Shown here: one piece after another, positions 18,564-27,401 of the stretch
Layout of the letters: each line of letters starts with the position of its first letter
How positions within the stretch are numbered: the first letter of the stretch is position 1
NCBI GenBank assembly: GCA_015075745.1
Contig: JABTTW010000001.1
Location: forward strand, 2,480,001-2,544,000
Direction of reading: 5' to 3'
Source of the DNA: Planctomycetia bacterium
Lineage (GTDB): Bacteria > Planctomycetota > Phycisphaerae > UBA1845 > UTPLA1
DNA: 64,000 nucleotides
Translations under genes and position numbers: made by a program
Notes under the pieces: generated by a model
What the model was told of the DNA's origin: nothing
The model's database searches: none
The model's input: the letters and a program-made list of their open reading frames with translations, nothing else

Positions 18564-19706
18564 ATGAAAATGAATCAACATGGATGTTGGATGGCCCTTG
18601 GGCTCCTCGCGGCGACGCTGGGGGCGACAGCGGCTCCCCTTTCGGCCGGGGAAATCAGGGTCTGGCCGACCGCCGTTGTGAAGGGCAGCTCCGTCCTCCT
18701 TTCGGACATCTCCGCGCTCCGCGGATTCAACGCGGAGACCGACGCCAGACTTCTGAACCTATCAATCTTCACCGCACCGCGAGCCGGCGGTCAGATCGCC
18801 ATTTCAGCCGACGACATCCGCGCGGCACTGGTTGAGGCCGACTTCAACCTGGCCGACATCAGCATTTTTGGGGCCTCGCGGTGCAGGGTCTCAAAGCCTG
18901 CCATGCCGGCCGCTGAGAAAGTGCGAATCAGGAAGCCTACTTCCAAGCCGATTCAGGCAGCGCCGGCGATGGGTTCAGTTCAGTCGGCGCCGGCCTATGA
19001 CATTGCGGAAGAGTCCGATTCACCAAACGGCACATTGGAGACCGCTCTGCGGGACTTCATCGCGGCGCGCGGTCTGAGGGACGGCGGCCGAATCGAGATT
19101 CGTTTCAGCCCTGCCAGTGCCGGCTCGCTTCGTATCGCAGGCCCGGCCAAGAAGTTTCGCATTCATCCGCGCAGCGAGCAGCGCCTCGGCCTGGTGAGCT
19201 TCGACGTCGACATTCTCGAGCGCGGGAGCGTGGCGCGGACGGTACCGATCGTGGCGGAAGTCGCCCTCATGACGGATGTCATCGTCGCCCGCCGATCCAT
19301 CAACCGCGGTGAGACGGTTGAGCCCCGGGCCCTTCGCATCGAAGAGCGCCGCTTCACCGATCAGGCCGCCATCGGTCTGACCGAGTTGTCGGCCGCCGTC
19401 GGAATGGAAAGTCGCGGCCTCATCCGCGCAGGCGAAATGCTGACAGCTTCCGCTCTACAGACAAAGCCGGTCGTGTTACGCGGCCAGCCCGTCACGATCT
19501 GGATGCGACAGGGCGCTCTGGTCATTCGCGCGTCAGGCAAGGCCCAGCAGTCCGGCTCGCTCGGCGACCGGGTCAGCGTCTTGCGCGACGGTACGCGCCG
19601 AAAGCAGGACGTGCTCGAGGGCGTGGTGACCGGTCCCGGAACGATTAGTGTCGAACCGTCGGCACAGGCCACGATCGAAGAAATGCGTGTGGCGTGGACG
19701 AATTAG
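18564..19706 (+). CDS. flgA: Flagellar P-ring assembly chaperone FlgA
   Basis: Periplasmic chaperone for FlgI polymerisation into the P ring, 380 residues, long for the family (about 220-240 in enterobacteria) because of an extended N-terminal part. A signal peptide (GLLAATLGATAAPLSAG) is followed by a Pro/Ser-rich linker near 110-150. The C-terminal SAF-like and FlgA domain is recognised by VIVARRSINRGETVEPRALR, GMESRGLIRAGEML and a last strand with GRRKQDVLEGVV-like spacing. The start MKMNQHGCWM is the only one that keeps the signal peptide. Confidence 0.85.
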   Translation: MKMNQHGCWMALGLLAATLGATAAPLSAGEIRVWPTAVVKGSSVLLSDISALRGFNAETDARLLNLSIFTAPRAGGQIAISADDIRAALVEADFNLADISIFGASRCRVSKPAMPAAEKVRIRKPTSKPIQAAPAMGSVQSAPAYDIAEESDSPNGTLETALRDFIAARGLRDGGRIEIRFSPASAGSLRIAGPAKKFRIHPRSEQRLGLVSFDVDILERGSVARTVPIVAEVALMTDVIVARRSINRGETVEPRALRIEERRFTDQAAIGLTELSAAVGMESRGLIRAGEMLTASALQTKPVVLRGQPVTIWMRQGALVIRASGKAQQSGSLGDRVSVLRDGTRRKQDVLEGVVTGPGTISVEPSAQATIEEMRVAWTN

Positions 19707-19735
19707 GAATTCGAGTTTGCAAGGCAGTTAATCGG

Positions 19736-20482
19736 ATGCGTCACATAGCGATACTCATTGCCATCATCCTCGTCACGTCGTCATGGGCCGGCGCGCAGAG
19801 CAACTCGCTCTTTTTGCAGAGCCTTCAGACGAAGGCGGAGCAGGCCGCCGCCACCACCCAGCCCGCCGCGAATGGGTCGCTGCCCGCCACGGCAGGGACG
19901 ACGCAGGCGGCATTGCCGGTTCGCAATGTCGCGGTTTCGCAGCTTTCGCTCACGGCAGCAACGCCGCCGGAGCCCAAGGTTATTCAGGTTCACGACCTTC
20001 TGACGGTCATCGTGCGACACCGGCTTCGCTACCAGAGCGAGGCCCGAACGAATCAGCAAAGCACCTGGGATCTGGAATCTACGCTCGATTCGTGGTTCCG
20101 CATCCACGACAGCAAGTGGGTGGACCAGAGCTTCCGGGGCGGCACGCCGAGCATTGAGTTCGAGAACAAGAACCGCCTCCAGAACCAGGGACGGGCGGAT
20201 CGCAAGGACATCTTCGAGACTCGCGTCATGGCGGAGGTTCTCGATATCAAGCCCAACGGGAATCTCGTCATCGGGGCGCACTCGCGGGTCAAGATCGGCG
20301 AGGAGGACCAGCTCATCGTTCTGACCGGCGTGTGCAACAAGAACGACATCGCCCCGGACAACAGCATTCTCAGCGACAAGATTTTCGCGCTCGACGTGGT
20401 CACGGAAAACGACGGCGCGATGCAGGACCTTGCCAACCGTGGCTGGCTCAAGCGGCTCATGGATGACGTAAAGCCCTTCTAA
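19736..20482 (+). CDS. flgH: Flagellar L-ring protein FlgH
   Basis: Outer-membrane L-ring subunit, 248 residues. After a signal peptide (RHIAILIAIILVTSSWAGAQ) comes the SLF stretch and an Ala/Thr-rich segment, then the FlgH core IQVHDLLTVIVRHRLRYQSE, a mid region, and NGNLVIGAHSRVKIGEEDQL, close to the conserved LxIxGxxxVxxNxE motif. FlgH is normally a lipoprotein, but no lipobox Cys is present and the signal looks like a signal-peptidase I type. The ATG at 19736 was preferred to an upstream GTG at 19694 that would overlap flgA. Confidence 0.86.
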   Translation: MRHIAILIAIILVTSSWAGAQSNSLFLQSLQTKAEQAAATTQPAANGSLPATAGTTQAALPVRNVAVSQLSLTAATPPEPKVIQVHDLLTVIVRHRLRYQSEARTNQQSTWDLESTLDSWFRIHDSKWVDQSFRGGTPSIEFENKNRLQNQGRADRKDIFETRVMAEVLDIKPNGNLVIGAHSRVKIGEEDQLIVLTGVCNKNDIAPDNSILSDKIFALDVVTENDGAMQDLANRGWLKRLMDDVKPF

Positions 20483-20503
20483 GTGTGAAGGAACAGATTC
20501 GAC

Positions 20504-21604
20504 GTGCGTAACAGACTTACAACCCGGCAGCAGGCACTCGGCATCAGCCTCGCGCTATTCGGCGCGCTGTTGATAACGCCCGAGGCGCTGGCCACGCGCA
20601 TCGCCGACGTGACCCATCTTCAGGGACGCCGCGGCAACGTGCTCGTGGGATATGGCCTGGTCATCGGTCTGCCCGGTACGGGAGACGGCGGCAAGTATCT
20701 GGCCTCCATCGTGCAGCTTCAGGCGATGCTGGCCAAGTTCGAGATTCCGCTTCCGACGGCCGCACTGGCCGACACGAAAAACGTCGCCATCGTCATGGTT
20801 GAGGCGACGATTCCGGACAACGGCGTGCGCGAGGGCGATCGCATCGATGTGCGCGTCAACTCCAGTGGCGTTTCCAAGAGTCTGGCCGGCGGGCATCTCG
20901 TGCCGACGCCGCTCCAGGGGCCGGGCCTCGATCGCATTTTCGCCTTTGCCAGCGGACAGCTTCGGCTGCCGGATTCGAAGATCAAGACCAGCGCCATCGT
21001 GACGGGCGGCGCCATCATGGAAGCCGACGTCATCCACAACTACATCGCCGAGGGCTGGGAGATCACCCTGGTGGTCGAGGATGTGTACGCCAGTCATGCG
21101 ATGGCCGCCACCATTGCGCAGATCATCAACGAAGACGTCTCCGAAGTCGGCGAGATGCGCCGCATCGCCATCGCACTGAATCCCAAGATGGTCGTCGTTC
21201 GGATTCCCGAGGGCCAGCGCGATAACCCGGCCGAAATGATCGCCCACGTGGAGTCTCTGGAATTGCTCATGCCGCCGGGCGAGGCGCGCGTCGTCATCAA
21301 TCGCACAACAGGAACGATCGTCATCGACGAAGCAGTGGAGATCGGCCCCGCGGTCATCTCGCATAACGGCATGTCGATCGTCACGACGCAGCCCCCACCG
21401 AAGCCGACCGACGAAGCGCCGCTCATTACCGAGCAGCGCGTCGCGTCGATCCAAGCGCCGAATCGAGACGGTAAAGGCGCGCGGCTCAAGGAACTGGTGG
21501 ACGCTCTGAATCAGCTCAACGTTCCCGCGCCGGACATCATTGAAATCGTCGAAAACCTTCATCGCACCGGAAAGATCACCGGCAAGCTCATTATCGTGGA
21601 GTGA
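20504..21604 (+). CDS. flgI: Flagellar P-ring protein FlgI
   Basis: Periplasmic P-ring subunit, 366 residues, the usual size. A signal peptide (ALGISLALFGALLITPEALA) precedes TRIADVTHLQGRRGNVLVGY and GLVIGLPGTGDGGKY, the hallmark FlgI start. The body ends LNVPAPDIIEIVENLHRTGK with the IEIV motif. The start codon is GTG at 20504, with AAGGA upstream. Confidence 0.93.
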   Translation: MRNRLTTRQQALGISLALFGALLITPEALATRIADVTHLQGRRGNVLVGYGLVIGLPGTGDGGKYLASIVQLQAMLAKFEIPLPTAALADTKNVAIVMVEATIPDNGVREGDRIDVRVNSSGVSKSLAGGHLVPTPLQGPGLDRIFAFASGQLRLPDSKIKTSAIVTGGAIMEADVIHNYIAEGWEITLVVEDVYASHAMAATIAQIINEDVSEVGEMRRIAIALNPKMVVVRIPEGQRDNPAEMIAHVESLELLMPPGEARVVINRTTGTIVIDEAVEIGPAVISHNGMSIVTTQPPPKPTDEAPLITEQRVASIQAPNRDGKGARLKELVDALNQLNVPAPDIIEIVENLHRTGKITGKLIIVE

Positions 21605-21607
21605 AAC

Positions 21608-22003
21608 GTGAATCTCGCTGCTCTTAACAGCTCAACGCCATTCGCCGGATCGCCGGCAACGCCTGCATCATCCGCGCTGCTGGCGGATAAGCCGTTGTCA
21701 TTCGGCGGCCGGAAGGACGGCGGCGACTTCCGTAAGCAGGTCGGCGAGTTCGTCGGAAACATCTTTTACGGCACGCTGATCCAGCAGATGCAGGCGTCCA
21801 GCCTGAAGACCAAGTATTTCAGCGGAGGACGAGGCGAGGAAGCCTTCCAGGGGCAATTGGGCATCGAGCTCGCACAGCGCCTGGGTCGCTCCGCGAACAA
21901 TCCGGTCGCCGACAAACTCGCCTCAGCCATTGAGAAGCGCCTCGGCATTTCAAATGTCCAGACAGAGACACCCGCCGCCACCGGGAAGGAAGGCGCCGAA
22001 TGA
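21608..22003 (+). CDS. flgJ: FlgJ-type rod-binding protein (no muramidase domain)
   Basis: 131 residues covering only the rod-cap/rod-binding half of FlgJ: FRKQVGEFVGNIFYGTLIQQ, then FSGGRGEEAFQGQLGIELAQ. The peptidoglycan-hydrolase half found in gammaproteobacterial FlgJ is absent, as is common outside that group, so another hydrolase must open the wall. GTG start three bases after flgI. The stop overlaps the next gene (ATGA). Confidence 0.85.
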   Translation: MNLAALNSSTPFAGSPATPASSALLADKPLSFGGRKDGGDFRKQVGEFVGNIFYGTLIQQMQASSLKTKYFSGGRGEEAFQGQLGIELAQRLGRSANNPVADKLASAIEKRLGISNVQTETPAATGKEGAE

Positions 22004-22521
22004 CCCCAGCACGCACCAACACTGCTGCTCTCGAACTGGTCGAGCTACTCAAGTCGCTCATCTCGCTTCAAGAGTCCCTCCACGCCGTCATCGAAGTCAA
22101 GCTTCAGGCGATGCGCCGGGCAGACGTGGAAGGCATGATCGCGGCGACTCGATCCGAGAGTGAACTGACCGCCAAGTTCAGCGATCTCGACGCGACTCGC
22201 CGATCGGTTGTTGACAGGCTGTGCAGTCAGTACGGCACACCAGCGATTGAGGACGGCAGGCCCGTTCGGCTGAGCACGCTGCGAAAGCGATTTGACGCGC
22301 CGCTGGCCGGCCGGATCGCGAAGCTCGCCGAGACGCTCAAGGAGCGGATGCTCAAAGTGGCCGAATCGAATCGCGTCGTCGAGCTAGCCAGTCGTGAGCT
22401 CCTCGTTCATTTCAAAACACTTTTCGAGGCAATGGTCCAGGACGAGTCGCAGCCGACGTACTCGGCGGGCGGCGGCGTCAGTCGTGCCAAGGGTCCACGC
22501 GTCCTGGACGCAGTAGGTTAA
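22000..22521 (+). CDS. flgN: FlgN-like flagellar export chaperone
   Basis: Helical protein of 173 residues whose position directly before flgK and flgL, plus two long amphipathic helices (TAALELVELLKSLISLQESL and REL-type C-terminal helix near 125-150), fits FlgN, the export chaperone of FlgK and FlgL. FlgN diverges strongly in sequence, so the name rests mainly on context. Its ATG overlaps the flgJ stop, leaving no room for a flgM gene, which often sits here. Confidence 0.72.
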   Translation: MTPARTNTAALELVELLKSLISLQESLHAVIEVKLQAMRRADVEGMIAATRSESELTAKFSDLDATRRSVVDRLCSQYGTPAIEDGRPVRLSTLRKRFDAPLAGRIAKLAETLKERMLKVAESNRVVELASRELLVHFKTLFEAMVQDESQPTYSAGGGVSRAKGPRVLDAVG

Positions 22522-22525
22522 TCGT

Positions 22526-24232
22526 ATGGCGTTGAACTCAGCATTAGGCATCGGTCGCTCCGCATTGACGGCGTATCAGGCCGCGCTCTCGGTGGTCGGC
22601 CAGAACATCGCCAACGCCGGCACGCCGGGCTATAGCCGCGCTTCGGCTCGCCTCGCCGCGCTGTCCGGCACCGGTCTGAATACCGGGCAACTGGGTGGCG
22701 GCGTGCGACTCGACGCGGTTCGCAGGAATGTTAATGAATCGCTCAATGCCCGATTGCGGCTGTCGGGTTCGGATCAGCAGTCAGCCCTGGCTCAGCGGTC
22801 GAGCCTCTCGCGCGTAGAGGGAATTTTCGATCCGCTCGGCGGCGACAATCTTGGATCGCTGTTGAGCGAGTTCTTTGGATCGCTCTCCGATTTGCAGAAC
22901 ACGCCCGAGAACCCGGCCAGCCGCGGCATTGTGGTCAACACGGCGACGGCCCTGGTCCAGCGTATCGGCGATGTGCGCGAGCAGTTGATCGGCCTTCGCA
23001 AGGACTTGAACGTCGACGTCGAGGACGCCGTCATTCAGGCCGATGCCATCGCGACAAAGATCGCGGAAATCAACGTGCAGATCAGCTCGACGGAGGCCGC
23101 GACCGGCGGCCCGGCGTCGGCGCTTCGCGACGAGCGCGATCGGCTTCTGACTTCGCTCTCAGAGTACTTCTCCATCACGGTCAAGGAGCAGCCCTCCGGC
23201 GCGGTCAACGTCTTTGTGGGCAATGCGTCGCTCGTGCAGTTTGGCGAGTCCTTCGGGATCTATACATCCAACGAAGTGAACGCCGACGGGCTGAACGTGG
23301 CCGTCGTGCGATTCAAGATCGACAACGGTCCGGTCAATGCCGGCAGTGGCATCGTCAAGGGTCTGATCGAATCCCGCGACACGCACGCTGGTACCCAACT
23401 CGCTCGGCTGGATACATTGGCCGCGTCCGTCATCAGCGAGGTGAATCGGATTCACGCGGGCGGCAAGGGCCTGAAAGACTTTACAAATGTCACGGGACTG
23501 ACCGGCGTCATTGATCCGTCGCTGGCGCTCTCCGCCGCGGATAACAACGTGGCTTTCCCGCCGCAGACCGGCTCATTCTTCATCGACGTCAAGGACACGG
23601 CCACGGGCCAGGTGGTGCGAACGCAGATCCACATCGACCTCGACGGCATCGGCGCCGACTCGTCGCTCAACTCGGTTGCGGCGGACATCTCGGCAAACGT
23701 TCCGAATCTAACCGCCACGGTACTTGCCGACGGCCGGCTCCAGCTTTCCTCCGCCAGCGGATACAGCTTCAGCTTTGCCGACGACACTTCCGGCGCGCTG
23801 GGCGCCCTGGGCATCAATACATTCTTCGGCGGCAGTGACGCACTGACCATCAAGTTGAACCCGACGATTGTGAGCGACCCCTCGTATATCGCCGCGGGCC
23901 AGTCCGGCCTGTCGGGAGACGGCGGCAATGCCACGGCACTGGCTTCACTCGCCGATACGGCGGTCGCCGGCCTCGGCGGGGTGTCTCTGAATGCATATTA
24001 CAACGCAACCATGGCGGACATCGCCGTTCGCTCCTCCGGTGCGCAAAGCGCGCTCGATGCCAGCGGCATCGTCTTCGACTCACTGACCGCGCAGCGCGAG
24101 GCGGTCTCCGGTGTGAACCTCGATGAAGAGGCCGTCGCTCTGATTTCCTATCAGCGCGCCTACCAGGGCGCTGCGGAGTACATGCGTGTCGTGGATGAGA
24201 TGTTACAGGTGCTTATCGGTCTCGTGAGGTAA
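22526..24232 (+). CDS. flgK: Flagellar hook-filament junction protein FlgK
   Basis: HAP1, 568 residues. The N-terminus has SALTAYQAALSVVGQNIANA and GTPGYSRASA, the FlgK start; the D1 helices follow with FGSLSDLQNTPENPASRGIV and ALRDERDRLLTSLSEYFSI. A central beta-rich domain occupies about 300-470. The C-terminus LDEEAVALISYQRAYQGAAE and MLQVLIGLV is the diagnostic FlgK end. It follows flgN by four bases. Confidence 0.92.
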   Translation: MALNSALGIGRSALTAYQAALSVVGQNIANAGTPGYSRASARLAALSGTGLNTGQLGGGVRLDAVRRNVNESLNARLRLSGSDQQSALAQRSSLSRVEGIFDPLGGDNLGSLLSEFFGSLSDLQNTPENPASRGIVVNTATALVQRIGDVREQLIGLRKDLNVDVEDAVIQADAIATKIAEINVQISSTEAATGGPASALRDERDRLLTSLSEYFSITVKEQPSGAVNVFVGNASLVQFGESFGIYTSNEVNADGLNVAVVRFKIDNGPVNAGSGIVKGLIESRDTHAGTQLARLDTLAASVISEVNRIHAGGKGLKDFTNVTGLTGVIDPSLALSAADNNVAFPPQTGSFFIDVKDTATGQVVRTQIHIDLDGIGADSSLNSVAADISANVPNLTATVLADGRLQLSSASGYSFSFADDTSGALGALGINTFFGGSDALTIKLNPTIVSDPSYIAAGQSGLSGDGGNATALASLADTAVAGLGGVSLNAYYNATMADIAVRSSGAQSALDASGIVFDSLTAQREAVSGVNLDEEAVALISYQRAYQGAAEYMRVVDEMLQVLIGLVR

Positions 24233-24297
24233 TGGATCGGCCGCGCTTTGCGGCATGACGTTCCCGGTCGCTTTTGACCGGCAAGGTGTTTGAGACA

Positions 24298-26235
24298 ATG
24301 GCAATCCCCGGCGGTGGAATATCTCGAGTCTCGCATGGTCTGCAGACCTTCACGCTGCTGACCCGCCTGCGCGACAATTCCCTGCGGCTCTTCCAGGAGC
24401 AGCAGCGCCTTGCCAGCGGCAAGCAACTCCTCTCGGTCAGCGATGATCCGATCGCCGCGACCAAGATCGCCCGTCTCAATCAGGCGCGCCAGGGCCAGGA
24501 TCAAATCCTGACAAACCTTCGCCATGCCGACAAGCAACTGACCGCCGCCGACGCCGCTGTCTCAGACGTCGCGGACCTGCTCATACAGGCGTCGCGGATC
24601 GCCAGCGAGCAGGCGGGCAGCCTTCAGAGCACCGACGAAAGGGCGTCTCAGGCCGTGGTGCTCGATGGAATCATTACGCAACTGCAGAACCTCGGTAATC
24701 AGCAGTTCGAGGGACTCTACCTGTTCGGCGGGCGCAGCGTCGAAAACTCCCCGCTCAGCTCCACGCTCGGTCGCGTCACGCACGTTGGCGACCTCGGCCG
24801 GCGCAGCACGATCGTCGATACGGGCTTCTCGCAGCCGTTCGATGTCAACGTCGCCGAGGTATTCAATCTTAATGAGAACGTCACCGGGGGCATTGCGAAC
24901 TTCAACGTTCAGCTCGCCGCCGATACGCGCATCTCGGATGTTAGCGGCGTGCTCAACGCAGGGGTTCGACTCGGTCCGATTCGAGTGACCCAGGGCGGCC
25001 CGCCGGTCACGTTTGACGTTGACTTCACCGGGGCGGACACCGTCGCGGACCTGATCGCACGATTCAACCAGGCCGCGGCCAATGCGGGCAGTTCGCTGAC
25101 CCTCGGAACGAATCCGACCGACGCGTCGCGGCTCTATATCGCTTCCGCCCCTGGTGTCACCATCAATGTGAGCGACATCGGCAACGGCACGACGGCTGCC
25201 GATCTGGGCATTCGCAAATCCGTCGGCGCGGGCATCGATCTGGTCGGTGACGACGTTCAGCCGAAGGCGACATTGACGACGAAGCTGACCGATCTGGCGG
25301 TGGGTGGTATCAGTCTGCCCAGCGGTATCCGGATTACAAATGGATCGCTGTCCGCGACGGTCACATTCGCCGGCGCGACAACGGTCCAGGACGTGTTGAA
25401 CGCTCTGAACGCGTCGAACGTCGGCATTCGTGCTTCCATCAACGCGGCCGGCGATGGAATCGAGATTCGCAATCTCATTGCCGGCACTCCGCTCGTCATC
25501 GGGGAAAACGGCGGCGTCGATGCCGCAACCCTGGGGATCAAGACGTTGAACACGGGCTCATCCCTTTCGAGTCTTAACGGGCTCAGAGGCCTGCATCCCG
25601 TCACCGGGGCCGATTTCCGAATCACTGACGCCAACGGCATAGCGTTCGACGTGGATGTCACCGGGGCCAAGACCGTTGGCGACATCATCAACGCGATCAA
25701 CGCCGCCGCGGCACTTGCCGGCACCACGGTGACGGCGACTGTTTCCAACGCCGGCGCCGGCATCGCCCTTTCGGGCCCGGCAGGAGCGGGAAACCTGACG
25801 GTCGAGAAGCTGAACCTCTCGCCGGTCGCGGACGAATTGGGAATCCTCAAGACCGGCTCGGCCACGCTGCTTGAGGGTGACAACGTCGCGCAGAGTTATC
25901 AGTCGGGCATTTTCTCGGCGCTTTATCGACTGCGCGACGCGCTGGTCTCGGACAACTCATCGGAGATCACGGAGGCGGGTAGCCAGATCAACGCCGTACA
26001 GCGGCACGTTTCGTCGGTCGCCGGTCAGGTCGGCGCGGCCTCGAAGGCCATGCGCGCCCGGCTGGAGCAGACCGAAAACGCAGTGACAGCGACGGAAGTT
26101 CTTCTCTCTGATCTTGAAGAGGTGGACTTCACCGAGGCGGTCACGAAATTTCAGCAGGCCCAGACGGCGCTTCAGGCGAGTCTGTTGGCCGGATCGAAAA
26201 CACAAAACCTGTCTTTGCTGGACTTCCTGCGGTAG
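24298..26235 (+). CDS. flgL: Flagellar hook-filament junction protein FlgL, enlarged
   Basis: HAP3, 645 residues, about twice the usual 300. Flagellin-like helices lie at both ends (LQTFTLLTRLRDNSLRLFQE and ERASQAVVLDGIITQLQNLG at the start, VSSVAGQVGAASKAMRARLE and FQQAQTALQASLLAGSKTQN at the end). Between them, at about 220-310, 340-420 and 437-520, are three beta-rich repeats of the flagellin hook-IN2 type (for example GPIRVTQGG, GIRITNGS, FRITDANG, each followed by a TVxDxxxxxN stretch). The ATG at 24298 has AAGGTG upstream; the frame also has an earlier TTG. Confidence 0.88.
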   Translation: MAIPGGGISRVSHGLQTFTLLTRLRDNSLRLFQEQQRLASGKQLLSVSDDPIAATKIARLNQARQGQDQILTNLRHADKQLTAADAAVSDVADLLIQASRIASEQAGSLQSTDERASQAVVLDGIITQLQNLGNQQFEGLYLFGGRSVENSPLSSTLGRVTHVGDLGRRSTIVDTGFSQPFDVNVAEVFNLNENVTGGIANFNVQLAADTRISDVSGVLNAGVRLGPIRVTQGGPPVTFDVDFTGADTVADLIARFNQAAANAGSSLTLGTNPTDASRLYIASAPGVTINVSDIGNGTTAADLGIRKSVGAGIDLVGDDVQPKATLTTKLTDLAVGGISLPSGIRITNGSLSATVTFAGATTVQDVLNALNASNVGIRASINAAGDGIEIRNLIAGTPLVIGENGGVDAATLGIKTLNTGSSLSSLNGLRGLHPVTGADFRITDANGIAFDVDVTGAKTVGDIINAINAAAALAGTTVTATVSNAGAGIALSGPAGAGNLTVEKLNLSPVADELGILKTGSATLLEGDNVAQSYQSGIFSALYRLRDALVSDNSSEITEAGSQINAVQRHVSSVAGQVGAASKAMRARLEQTENAVTATEVLLSDLEEVDFTEAVTKFQQAQTALQASLLAGSKTQNLSLLDFLR

Positions 26236-26379
26236 CTGGAGCTGCCGCGGCATTGACGGGAGACACTGTTCGTCGCGACGAGTGATTTTTTATCAGGGCT
26301 TATCAGCGAGCCGAGAGTGGCGAGCGAGGCCGACGCGACGAAAGCTGGGGCCGCATGAGGCGGCCGGGAGCGAGTAAGT

Positions 26380-26835
26380 ATGGTGATCGAAACATCAAGA
26401 TTCGGCGGCATCGAAGTCGACGATCAGCGATTCCTCAATTTTCCCAAGGGCCTGCTCGGGTTCCCGGATGATCGTGAATACGCGCTGATTCAGACGGGCG
26501 AGCAGAGCGCGTTCTACTGGATGCAGGCGGTTCATCGGCCCGAGCTGGCCTTCGTCGTCTGCGACCCGCGCATGTTCATCCCCGACTTCAAGGTCGCGAT
26601 CAAGCAGGAAGATCTCACGGCGATCGGCCTGGCCGATACGCACGGCTCGCAGGTGTTCGTCATCGTGAACAAGGTCGACAACGTGCTCACCGGCAACCTA
26701 CAGGGTCCGCTGGTGATCAATGTGGCCACCCGCATCGGCAAGCAGCTTGTCATGTCGGAGAAGAAGTACACGACGCGGCACGTCCTGGTGGAAATCCCAG
26801 CGGGTCGGCAGATGGCGGACGTACGGACGGCCTAG
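26380..26835 (+). CDS. fliW: Flagellar assembly factor FliW
   Basis: 151 residues. FliW binds flagellin and, when flagellin is used up, binds CsrA and lifts its block on flagellin translation. The FliW pattern is plain: RFLNFPKGLLGFPDDREYAL, then FYWMQAVHRPELAFVVCDPR and GNLQGPLVINVATRIGKQLV. GGGAG lies about nine bases before the ATG. csrA and flagellin follow directly, the standard arrangement. Confidence 0.94.
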   Translation: MVIETSRFGGIEVDDQRFLNFPKGLLGFPDDREYALIQTGEQSAFYWMQAVHRPELAFVVCDPRMFIPDFKVAIKQEDLTAIGLADTHGSQVFVIVNKVDNVLTGNLQGPLVINVATRIGKQLVMSEKKYTTRHVLVEIPAGRQMADVRTA

Positions 26836-26840
26836 GCAAT

Positions 26841-26884
26841 CGGCCGCAAGCGCCGCTGACCGGCCTATGATCCGGTTGCGGCCG
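26841..26884 (+). other. Long hairpin between fliW and csrA
   Basis: CGGCCGCAA (26841-26849) pairs perfectly with TTGCGGCCG (26876-26884); an inner ACCGG/CCGGT pair extends the stem. It starts six bases after the fliW stop. No T-run follows, so it may be an attenuator or RNA-stability element rather than a simple terminator. Confidence 0.45.
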
Positions 26885-27032
26885 GCGCGTCGTGAAGTGG
26901 TGGTCAGAGGACCACCCGACGCCCGGGCACTGAACAATGAGCCAGGGATGGCTCGATCTGTGCCGGGCACACCGAGACACGGATGTCTCTGTGTACATGG
27001 GAGTCGCGTGCAGCGACCCAAAGGAGTCAGGG

Positions 27033-27299
27033 ATGCTGGTCTTATCACGTCAGCGTGATGAAACGATCATGATCGGAGACGACGTCGAGATCACGATCGT
27101 TGATATTCGAGGCGACAAGGTGCGTCTGGGCATAACGGCGCCGTCGCATGTTCCCGTGCATCGCAAGGAAGTCTACGACGCGATCCAGCGGGAGAACCGT
27201 GCAGCCGCCAACATCAAGCCCGAGGATTTGCCCCCGGATGGCGGCGACGCCGGGATAGATGAGTCGTTGCGTAAGAGGCCGCGCGGACCGCGGCACTGA
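27033..27299 (+). CDS. csrA: Carbon storage regulator CsrA
   Basis: RNA-binding translational regulator, 88 residues. The core is canonical: [20 protein letters not shown], then [20 protein letters not shown]. CsrA dimers bind GGA motifs near ribosome sites. The C-terminus extends about 25 residues beyond the core with an acidic then basic stretch (RKRPRGPRH), as in FliW-type CsrA proteins. AAAGGAG lies eight bases before the ATG at 27033; the frame is open upstream, but the family always starts at MLVL. Confidence 0.96.
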   Translation: MLVLSRQRDETIMIGDDVEITIVDIRGDKVRLGITAPSHVPVHRKEVYDAIQRENRAAANIKPEDLPPDGGDAGIDESLRKRPRGPRH

Positions 27300-27357
27300 A
27301 GATCGTAATCGCGCGTCGGGCGTATGTAGCCAGCCCCGTCGCGTATGTATGGATGAG

Positions 27358-27394
27358 CCGGCGCACTTGGTCGCCGGAAAGCAGTCAGGGAGGA
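27358..27394 (+). promoter_or_regulatory. Candidate CsrA-binding leader of the flagellin gene
   Basis: A perfect hairpin, CCGGCG-N8-CGCCGG (27358-27377), lies just upstream of the flagellin ribosome site AGGGAGGA (27387-27394). GGA motifs occur at 27376-27378, 27389-27391 and 27392-27394, the last two inside the ribosome site. Blocking a GGA-rich ribosome site is how CsrA represses flagellin in FliW-CsrA systems. Inference from position and motif only. Confidence 0.48.
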
Positions 27395-27401
27395 TTGTGA
27401 C

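Noticed and set aside
20555..21562. 335-codon open frame on the minus strand inside flgI
   Set aside because: Antisense shadow of flgI; His/Asp/Arg-rich translation without domain.
26841..26884. fliW-csrA hairpin as another REP copy
   Set aside because: Sequence unrelated to the 30-bp palindrome at 47-48 kb.
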